In this document: piece after piece, positions 56,082 through 64,000 of the stretch
Position numbering within the stretch: the stretch's first letter is position 1
How the letters are laid out: each line of letters begins with the position of its first letter
Assembly (NCBI GenBank): GCA_013146195.2
Contig: CM028384.1
Location: 78,216,728 to 78,280,727 of the forward strand
Length of the DNA: 64,000 bases
Direction: 5' to 3'
Origin: Codonopsis lanceolata
Taxonomy: Eukaryota; Streptophyta; Magnoliopsida; Asterales; Campanulaceae
The notes under the pieces: model-generated
Told to the model about the DNA's origin: nothing
The model's database searches: none
Seen by the model: the letters and a program-made list of their open reading frames with translations, nothing else
Program-made: the position numbers and the translations under genes

Positions 56082-57677
56082 TTGCGGTACCTTATGCCGC
56101 CGGATTTGAGCAAGCCCGGAGATCCACCTCCAGCAAAGGATCCAGGGACTTTCGATTCTAAAGGCAATGAGGCCAATACGTCCAACACCAAATCATTTGC
56201 AGATGCAGTAAAGAGCAAGGGAGAAGTGCAATGTTTGAGTGCTAATAGAACCATTACGCTGAAGGAACTGCCTATCCCTCCACGGCATGCGGTAACGGTA
56301 GATCATGAACCAGGGGTTTTATTTTCTCAGGTAGAGATGGAGGCTGCACATGCACAGTTCAACAATACAGTTATCCTCAAATTCTCAATGGGTAGGCCCT
56401 CTTTGCATGTCATTCAGGAGCACATTTCGAAATCATGGCATCTTAAAGGTAACTTTGTTATTGGATTATTAGATCCAAGGCATGTCATGGTACATCTTTT
56501 TTCGGCTGAAGATATGGTCAGGGCGTTGTCGAAAGAATCGCATATGATTCAACGATGTATGTTTAGATCGTTCCGGTGGACACCAGATTTTGTGTATCAA
56601 CGGGATAGCCCGAAGGTGGCTGTATGGGTTCGGCTACATCATTTGCCATTGTCTTTCTTTAATAGCTCTTACTTGCAACGTATCAGTAATGGACTGGTGA
56701 AATTTCTTCGGGCAGATGATCGGACGTTAGCCCTAACCCACCCGATGTTTGCCCGTATATGTGTAGAAGTGGATGTGTCGGCACGTCTTCCTTCACGGAT
56801 GTGGTTGGGTACCTCTAAAGAAGATGGATTCTGGCAAAGTATTGAATTTGAGGGGAATATTGATTATTGTTCGGGTTGCGGCTTATTGGGACATTTGGCT
56901 AGTGAATGTCGTAAACGTCGTGTTAATAGCATGGGCCATAATATGGAACCAAGGGGCAAGTAGGCTGTTGATTTGAAATCCCATTCAATTCATCCAACAG
57001 CAAGTCAAGAAAAGGAAGGTAAGAAAGTGCATATTGATATGGAGGTTCGCGAGCCGCCGGTTGCGAAACAATGGCAGCCAGTCAAGATTCTAAAAAGGGA
57101 TAGTCGGGGATCGACATCGCATGCAAAGGATGATAATGGCCAGGCCGTAGATACAGAAGTTGTTGATATAGTAGACTCTCCAAAGGAGACTGCTACGCCC
57201 GAAACTAATACCCTGGAGGATAAGGTTACGGAAGTGGCTGGGAATGCCCAAGTACCTACTAGTGGGGAGAATGACAACCGGACACAAGTATTACCAACTC
57301 CAAGCAATATGGAGCCTCCCATGAACAGCAAAGTAGTTGCTGGTGGTGCTATTTCTGGAGAACGGGTTGTCACTGTGAATACTTTTGATTTGTTGGCTAA
57401 TTTGGATGACAATGATGAGGATTTTGAAGTGCTTCCAAAGGGATCAAAGTCCATTGATGGTAAGAAAGACAAAAAGGATGCCTCGTTATTGCGTACAATC
57501 TCTCTTACAAAGTTAAAGGATATGGATCCGTCGAGTAAAAGTGCCAGTGATTTCAGGGATTACTGTCGTAAGTTGGGGAAAAAAGTAAGGCAAGATAAGT
57601 TTGGGAAGGAGAACATACGTCTAACAAGGGCGAAGAGCTCTAAGGCTAATGCCTCGGATACGTTGCATGCTAAATAA
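56082..57677 (+). pseudogene. LINE ORF1 (DUF4283, zinc knuckle)
   Basis: RNA-binding ORF1 protein. An N-terminal DUF4283-like domain covers about residues 85-245 (FSMGRPSLHVIQEHISKSW, VAVWVRLHHLPLSFFN, ARICVEVDVSARLPSRMW). It is followed by a CCHC knuckle, CSGCGLLGHLASEC (about residues 268-281). An in-frame TAG at 56961-56963 splits it from a long polar tail that runs to the natural stop at 57677. Apart from that stop the frame is open over 530 codons, so decay is mild. ORF2 begins 8 bases downstream in another frame. The ATG at 56082 is the first in frame; a start slightly upstream cannot be excluded. Confidence 0.87.
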
Positions 57678-57685
57678 TTTTTGAA

Positions 57686-59720
57686 ATGTCGATTCTATTA
57701 TGGAATGTGAGGGGAATTGGTAACAAAAAAACTATGGATTATATTAAGGTCCTTCTTGGGCAACATAATCTGGCTTTGTGTGTATTTTTGGAGCCTAAGA
57801 TAGCAGGAGATCGTATAGGCAAAATCGCTCGGAGATTGAAATATAATAATTTTTTGCAGCAAACTCCCACAAATAAACATATATGGCTGATGTGGGATGA
57901 TAGAGTGGATATTAACATGATTGAGGTAACTAGCCAGCAGATTACGGTGAGAATAAAGATGGGCAATGAAGGGGTTATTATGGTATCTTTTGTTTATGCA
58001 GCCTGTTTGAGGGCTGAAAGAAATACTTTATGGAGGGATCTCATTAACATAGCAGCTACATGCACGGAGCCTTGGGCCGTTGGAGGGGATTTTAATATTA
58101 TAGCCAATCGGGATGAGAAATTAGGTGGCGTTGGATATGACTCTCTTGGTATGGCTGAGTTTAATGATTTTATGATTCAAGCTTGGTTTGGTTTAATGAT
58201 TTTAGATTCAAGCGGGGTTTCAAGGAAGAAAATTCACATGGTGTAACAACCATGGGGATGGTACTGTAATTTGGCAAAGACTTGATAGACTTTTAATTAA
58301 CGGGATTTATACTGCAGCTTATGGAGGAGTTAATGTCGAACACTTATGTCGTGTAGAATCAGATCATTCTCCGTTGCTGATTGGGTTTCCTTTTATTCCT
58401 AAACCAAAAGGTCAATTCCGATTTCAGCGTATGTGGATCGACCATCCGGACTTCAAGCAATTTATTGCAAGTCAATGGAATAGATTGGTAGTTGGAAATG
58501 CAATGGAAACTCTTCATAGAAAACTTCACTTTTTACGGCGAGAACTGAAGAGATGGAATTGGGAAGTTTTCGGTAACGTGTATCGCAAGTTGGCTCAACA
58601 ACAGGAGAAAGTTTCATACTTGGAGGATGTTTGTATAAGTCAGGGAGGGGATCAAGCTTTAGGAGATTTGGCAAATGCAAAAGTGGAGCTAGCTCAACTA
58701 GTGAGATGGGATTCTGAGCTGTTGCATCAGAAATCAAGGCAGATGTGGCTTCAAGATGGTGATAAAAATACTCGGTATTTTCATGCGAGTCTAAAAGATA
58801 GACGTCGTCGTAATTTGATTAAGGTGAAAAATGAAGATGGTTCGTGGTGCACTGATGCTAAGATTATTGGTGAAAGGGCAGTTGACTTCTTTTCTCAGAT
58901 TTTTTCTAGATCGGATCATATGGTCTCTGAGGACTTATTTCAGAATTTTCCAAGAACGGTGGATGCTCAAGATAATATTTTGTTGGAGGCTATCCCAGAA
59001 GAAGCTGAGATTTGGGCTGCGATTCAAGGTCTGAACCCCAACAGTGCGCCGGGAATTGATGGCTTCACGGGTTGGTTTTTCAGTTCATGTTGGGACATTA
59101 TTAAGGTAGATGTGGTGGCTGCGATTCAGGATTTTTTCAAGGGAATGGATCTTCATAAAAGTTTATCTACTACTTCTATAGTCTTAATTCCAAAGATAGA
59201 TGAGCCATCAGATTTGGGAGATTTTCGTCCAATCAGTTTGTGTCCATTTGCGGGGAAAATTATTTCCAAAATATTGGCATCTCGTTTGGCTAGTGTTCTG
59301 CCGCGGTTAATTTCCAGGAGGCAGGTGGGTTTGTTAAGGGTAGGAATATTCAAGAAAATGTTGCTTTGGCCCATGAGTTAGTTCATCGCATAGATAATCG
59401 AACGAGGGGCGGCAATGTGGTGTTCAAACTAGATATGTCAAAAGCTTACGATCGGCTAGAGTGGGACTTCCTGTTGAAAACTATGGACAGATGTGGCTTT
59501 AGTGTAAAAGTTTGCAACTTAATCTATCGGCTGTTAAGTAATGTTTGGTATACAATTAGGCTGAATGTGGTAGTTTTGGATATTTCAAGTCTTCGCGAGG
59601 AGTTCGACAAAGAGATCCGTTGTCACCGCTGTTATTTATAATTGCGTAGGAAGTTCTATCTTTTAATCTCAAGGAGAGTATCAATAAGGGTCTGATTCAG
59701 CCGTATGCTCACGGAAGGGG
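57686..59720 (+). pseudogene. LINE ORF2: endonuclease and RT start, frameshifted
   Basis: Starts MSILLWNVRGIGNKK, the usual start of plant LINE endonuclease. FLEPK and GGDFNIIANRDEKLGG are APE-type catalytic motifs. A shift near 58215 moves the frame; TWCNNHGDGTVIWQRLDR and SDHSPLL continue in the next one. RT starts at about 58740 (WLQDGDKNTRYFH, SAPGIDGFTGWFF, DFRPISLCPFAGKIISKI). A second shift near 59330 precedes AHELVHRI and GGNVVFKLDMSKAYDRLEW. A third shift near 59590 precedes SPLLFIIA. The RT is cut near 59720, so the catalytic YADD-type box is absent. Confidence 0.87.
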
Positions 59721-62090
59721 TGGACCAGCATGGCCCTTATAAATGGGAGGACAAATGAGTCTATCCTCGAAAACCAAATAACAAACAAATCAAAGATAGA
59801 AAAATAATTAAGATACACGGACATAAGCAGTCTCCGATTTGTCAAGAGCGATAAGACCACGGATCTGGGTCAGCAATGAAAGAGATGAATCAAAAAAAGC
59901 ATCAATGCGACGATCACATCCCAGATTAGCCAGAGCATCCGCTACTGAGTTAGCTTCCCGATAAACATGATGCAGGACAATATCCAATTCCTGAATAATT
60001 TTCGAAATAGAACGGAATAAATAAGCACAAAGCCAAGGAGACTTACCAATCCCGTTAATACAATCAACGACCATTTTAGAATCCAGTTCTACTATAGATT
60101 GAGACTAACCGTTTTGTTGCAGCAAACGTAGCCCATGCAAAAGAGCTTTACATTTCGCCTGAACACTATTGCCTTTGCCATAGAAATTAGCAAAAGCAAA
60201 AATCAAATCACCATTACTGTTACGAATAATGCCTCCACCCGAACTTGGACCCGGGTTACCTCTACTCGCTCCATCACAATTTAGCTTCAGCACTCCCAAT
60301 GGGGGTTTAAGCCAATGCACTGAACGGATAATAGTAGATTGAGATCGACCTAATCTAGCTGTGATGATAAAATCCCTAACCGTTCCAGAATTTGAAGAAA
60401 AACCCGCGCACTGAAGAGTAAAGGAAATAGCACATCTGATTCTATCCAATAAGACCCAAGGCGTGCTGCGACAATTATTTTGTAGATAGGAGTTTCTATG
60501 CTTCCATAACTCCCATAAGATGATAGATGGAGTGATAGAATGGAGAATGGAATTTTGCTGAGCAAGCCACCATGCAAAACATAATTGTTGAACTGAGAGA
60601 CCACTGTAAGAGATACCCCCCAATCTATTGAACTCAGACCAAATAAACCTAGCAATCGGGCTATCAATAAATACATGAGCATATGTTTCACCATGATCCA
60701 CTGCACAGCAAGAGCATCGAGAAGCCATATACACCCCTTTTTTAATAACAATTTCATCTATGGGAAGTTTTTGCCACCACAAACGCCACATAAAGATACT
60801 CAGCTTTTTCGGAATATGCTTATGCCAAATGAATTTGGAAGAGGAAAGAATCGGCCATTTTTTCCTAGTAATCTGCGAGGCTGAAGAGAGCGAGAATAAA
60901 CCACTACTCGTTTTGGTCCAACAAGCAACATCAGGGTGTTCAGTAAGAGAAATGCCGTGAGAAGAGATGGCATTGGCCGCTGCCCGCCCAATTTCTGAGA
61001 TAGCAGAAGCAGAAAGGCTATCGTGTGAGCTAAAAGCCTCACTGACTCTAACTAAACTGCTGGAAGAAGGATGCATAGGGGAAATAGGCATCCAGTTGTC
61101 CAGCCACATGGAGCATTCACCATGCCCTATGATCCATTTAATGTGTCGTTCAGATTCTTCCCTAACTGAACACATACGCTTCCAAGAATAAGATCCAGAA
61201 TTGGAAGAGAGGACTGGATGAGACGACGAGCAATATTTGGCTCTCAAAAACTGGCTCCAAAGGCTGTTGGTGGAGTGGAAACGCCACCAAAGTTGCATAG
61301 AGAATGCACGAATAACATCAGGGACAGATCTGATACCAATTCCTCCTTCATCTGTTGGACGACAACATTTATCCCATGCGATCCAGTGAACTTTTTGCTT
61401 ACTAGCAATCGAGCCCCAAAAGAAGTTAGGAAAAATTATGTGAATGTGATTGATGACAGCCACCGGGGGGTCTAGAACAGCAATTTGATACATCACAACT
61501 GAGTGTAAAACAAAATTGATAAGAGTGACTTTCCCGGCTTGAGAGAGAAAAGCCCCCGACCAAGAGTCAACTTTAGCCTGTAAACGACGAATAAGTGGGT
61601 CAAAAAGACTTTTCTTTTTTCGGCCTTCAAAAAGGGGGCATCCCAAGTAAGTAACCGTCAAAAATTTACGATTGAAGCCCACATGTCTTTTAATAGAAGC
61701 AACCCTTGAATTCGCCATTTTGTTAGAAACAATGAAACAACTTTTCCCCGAATTAATAGATTGACCCGAACATTGCTCATAAGCTTCCAAAATAATGCAA
61801 TGTTGAGTAAGAGAGCGCTTATTCCCATTACAAAAAATAACAATATCATCCGCAAAAGCCAAATGAGAAATAATTGGGCAGCCACTAGAAGAAGAGAAGG
61901 CAAAACTCGGATGATTCAGGTGAAGCTTGTTTAAACCTCTGCTAAGAACCTCCGCTGCTATGATAACCAACCGAGTAGCAATAATCTTGGTGATTGCTTT
62001 ATTACAGAAATTGCATAAACTAATCGGGCGAAGATCTTTAAAAGAAGTAATCTAACTGGATTTAGGGATGGTGAGAAGAAGGGTGCTAGT
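59721..62090 (-). mobile_element. LINE (minus strand), 3' part, internally deleted
   Basis: Minus-strand LINE with RT fragments, zf-RVT, RNase H and part of the 3' UTR. The left boundary (about 59721) falls within 3' UTR sequence: GGACCAGCATGGCCCTTATA matches GGACAACCAGTCTTGCCCTTATA at about 19843, but the terminal bases and poly(T) are missing. The right end is near 62090 within RT. It is adjacent to a plus-strand LTR piece. Confidence 0.85.
59808..62075 (-). pseudogene. LINE ORF2: RT (deleted middle), zf-RVT, RNase H
   Basis: From the right: TLLLTIPKSS, a TAG, DLRPISLCNFCNKAITKIIAT, then directly VIIAAEVLSRGL. The RT segment normally between these (about 130 residues, with the first catalytic Asp) is missing. 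ISHLAFADDIVIFCNG is the FADD catalytic box. Then come YLGCPLFEGRKK, the zf-RVT region (FIWHKHIPKKLSIFMWRLW, CSCCAVDHGETYAHVFI) and RNase H (LNCDGASRGNPGPSSGGG). The second acidic residue of RNase H is Lys (VQAKCKALLHGL where relatives have AE). An in-frame TAG at 60105 precedes VELDSKMVVD and VYREANSVADALANLG. The 621-codon open stretch is long, but deletion, stop and lost Glu make it dead. Confidence 0.9.
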
Positions 62091-62574
62091 CCATAATATA
62101 GTAATCTGTCATTTGTACCACGGACAGTAGTAGCTTCGGGGATTTCATTATTCTAGTTATCGTAGTTGTTATTAATATTGTTGTTGTTGTTGTTACACCA
62201 ATATGCTTTAGTCGTGGGTCATTGTTATATCAGGTTGGTTTTTGATGGAACGCTGGCCTGGAGTGCCGATGGTTAGTTCTGCGTCTGCAATGTTGCGACA
62301 CGCGAGTTTCGTTTTCATACCTCGTAAGGCAATGCCTCTCTTGGTTTGATTTGTTTCAGTCTCGAGCTCTTAAACTCGAGGGCTTGTTCTTTAATGCTTC
62401 CTCATCTTTGAAATTTTGAAATACGTATTTTAGTACGGCTTCTTTTCGTGTCTAGAGCTTGTTAGCTTGAATGTTCCACTTGCACTTTGTTTTAGCAAGT
62501 GTTTGTCCCCTCTTGTGTAGTTCCAGCGGCACGACCTCGGGATTCTGTGCTGGAATCCGGGTCGAGTCGTGACA
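62091..62574 (+). repeat. Gypsy LTR 3' end, plus strand
   Basis: The last ~480 bases of a giant-type LTR: TATATCAGGTTGGTTTTTG, GCCGATGG, AATGTTGCGACACGCG, GGCACGACCTCGGGATTC and the end GTCGTGACA at 62574. The U5 hairpin is GGATTC/GAATCC (62540-62558). The rest was displaced by the LINE on its left. Confidence 0.78.
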
Positions 62575-62712
62575 GTCAAGCTCACTCTACTACCATTTTT
62601 AACATTTTAATAATTATACTTTATCAAAACTTTCAGTTTGGTCTAAAAAGTTGATGCTGTTAGTTTTGTTGGACGAAAATCTTTGAGAAAACTAGATTTC
62701 CCTTACTAATAT
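62575..62712. other. Short unassigned spacer
   Basis: 138 bases between two LTRs with no recognised element; AT-rich, no coding. Confidence 0.4.
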
Positions 62713-64000
62713 TGTGAGAACCCAAACCTATTACTTGTATAACATCATTATAACATGCTTAGTGTATGCCTTAACATGTTAGAGAGTTCATATTGTCCAT
62801 ATCATGCTTGCATTAGGTTGGTTACAATCATAGTCGTTTGAATGTCTTCTATTCGTTGCATGGTTCGTCGTTAATGCACTGAGTATTCATCCTAGCATGT
62901 TTACACTTAACTAAGTCTTAATGAGTCTTAGTATCATTGATTCATGGTTCTTGATCATTTCATTGATTATTAGGCGCTTAACGATAGGTTAGAAACCTCA
63001 CAGTTTCAGTCCCTATTTTTGGTAAACTTCGGGAAAATTCTGGTACCAATATACTAAAGAGAATTTTCTGAAAATTTAGTATGTTTACCTAAATATGTTA
63101 GGATACTCCCTGTAAAATATGATAATTTTTCAAGGTGTTTAAGTACCTCAATTAAGTCTTGACTTACGGCTGTGCAGAATTGCATTTTCAAGAATTCAGC
63201 TTACGTACTTGAAATTGTAGTGACTATATTTTGATGAATATAAGTCCAAATGGAGTAATTTAAAAGGCTAAAATATAGTTTAAAGAGTCTAGTTTCATAA
63301 TAAGAAATAATCACCTCATTTGGAGGTGTGCGTGATTAATGGTGGAATTTACAAGTTTTCTGGTCAGAAACACGAAAATGAGTTTTGGGCTGTGAACAGT
63401 TCCATGCGCTAGCATGGTACATAAACCATGCGACCGCTTTGTCCAATTTTCACACTTACGGGATTTGCTGAATTTGAATTTTTGGCTTGAACCATTAAAC
63501 CCAATTGAACCCAATCAGAATCCCCTCTTGTATTGTGACCCTTTTAAGTCTAATTTCATCCCTTTGATGTGTTTTTATCAATGGCCAACATGAATCCACC
63601 AATTAGAAGCTTAATAACTCATGCCTAGGATTGAACCTTTTGTGCCTTCTTCCTCCCCAAACTCAAAACATGACAGCCATTTTCTATTCCACCATTATAG
63701 AGCTGGGTTTCTAGTGAGAGAAAGAAGCTTGAAGATCCTCCCCCTTGCTTGCACCATTGTCGGAGATCCAACCATCGGATTTTCGATTATAGACCATCAA
63801 ATCGAAGCCCTTGCTCCCTAGTTTCTTAATCCTTGATTTATTTGGTCATCCAACCGTTGGATTTTGAATAAAGTAAGCACCCAATTCCCCCATTTTTGTA
63901 TGCTCAATATCAAGCATACTCCCTTCATGATAGTTTTTAGTTACATGTTCAAGAAGACATGCACCATGTTAATAACATGAAATTCTTTCAGTTAATTTTC
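62713..64000 (+). repeat. Chromovirus LTR (second copy), runs off the window
   Basis: Starts TGTGAGAACCCAAACC and parallels 17926-19215 with scattered changes. It keeps the palindrome region in better shape: GCATGGT (63412-63418), six-base loop, ACCATGC (63425-63431). The donor-like site reads AAAGTAAGC here at about 63871. The open frames at 63311-63821 repeat those at 18526-19036 and are not genes. Whether it is a 5', 3' or solo LTR lies beyond the window. Confidence 0.85.

Larger units (their letters stand above)
55986..59720 (+). mobile_element. LINE (plus strand), 5' part
   Basis: 5' UTR, ORF1, endonuclease and the first part of reverse transcriptase of a plant L1-type LINE. The start is approximate; a CACACAAACACACACAG stretch at 56030 lies in the 5' UTR. 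It ends near 59720 before the catalytic YADD-type box, where a minus-strand LINE begins. Its insertion cut the internal region of copy B. Confidence 0.85.

Noticed and set aside
55986..62090. Twin-priming inversion of a single LINE
   Set aside because: In twin priming the inverted 5' part lies beyond the 5' side of the 3' part; here the 5' part abuts the 3' UTR side, and the two halves overlap in RT sequence.
1..64000. tRNA or rRNA genes
   Set aside because: Only the short tRNA-complementary primer-binding sites were seen; no cloverleaf or rRNA sequence recognised by eye.

Overview
The window is nuclear DNA of a flowering plant, probably a eudicot; the species cannot be named from it. It is AT-rich and almost wholly built of nested transposable elements: Ty3/gypsy chromoviruses, a Ty1/copia element, plant L1-type LINEs, a FAR1/OTU-type Mutator-like element and a plant mobile domain gene. 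I found no host gene that looks intact, no tRNA or rRNA gene, no CRISPR and no bacterial or organellar gene block. The only host-derived coding fragment is a piece of an AT-hook (AHL) gene on the minus strand near 27.1-27.4 kb.

Layout. 1-1594: 3' end of a LINE (+). 1595-7610: two abutting minus-strand remnants of giant-LTR gypsy elements. 7798-8511: about 22 tandem copies of a ~32-bp unit, next to a plant mobile domain pseudogene (8698-9746, minus), which is cut by a 100-N assembly gap (9747-9846). 9847-15784: 3' half of a gag-type, pol-less giant-LTR element (+) that sits inside the pol gene of a chromovirus (15785-17925) with its 3' LTR (17926-about 20985). 21246-27053: a minus-strand copia element that has lost its reverse transcriptase. 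27117-27446: AHL fragment holding a copia solo LTR. 28.4-47.4 kb: an old MULE with a FAR1-type zinc finger, DDE domain, SWIM finger and OTU domain. It is split by a complete 11.45-kb element (30992-42444, TSD TGAAA) and by a 3.76-kb solo LTR (42585-46348, TSD AGTTG). Removing both rejoins the MULE reading frame exactly. 47379-about 55985: two more minus-strand giant-LTR elements, one holding a second copia solo LTR and a 567-bp TRIM. 56-62.1 kb: two LINE fragments in opposite orientation meeting near 59720. 62.1-64 kb: two more LTR pieces (+).

The main result is the giant-LTR family. Its LTRs are about 4-4.4 kb, more than the visible coding part, and its internal region holds only a broken gag plus a conserved non-coding block. 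The 30992-42444 copy has nearly identical LTRs but a multiply broken gag, which points to movement with proteins supplied in trans. Comparing seven to nine LTRs by eye shows shared cis-architecture: a double GTCG-N5-CGAC dyad about 170 bp inside the LTR edge, an inverted repeat upstream of the TATA box whose arms change together, a conserved AG|GTAAGT, a hairpin with compensatory changes just after it, a conserved TTGTTTTCCCTAG acceptor-like site 1.7-2.5 kb further on, and a 7-bp hairpin beside the primer-binding site that is kept by G-U pairs. Two LTRs also carry internal tandem arrays, one with a nucleosome-sized ~173-bp unit.

All comparisons were made by eye. Boundaries given to the base are those with a TG...CA end, a target-site duplication (TSD) or a primer-binding/polypurine signal; others are approximate.
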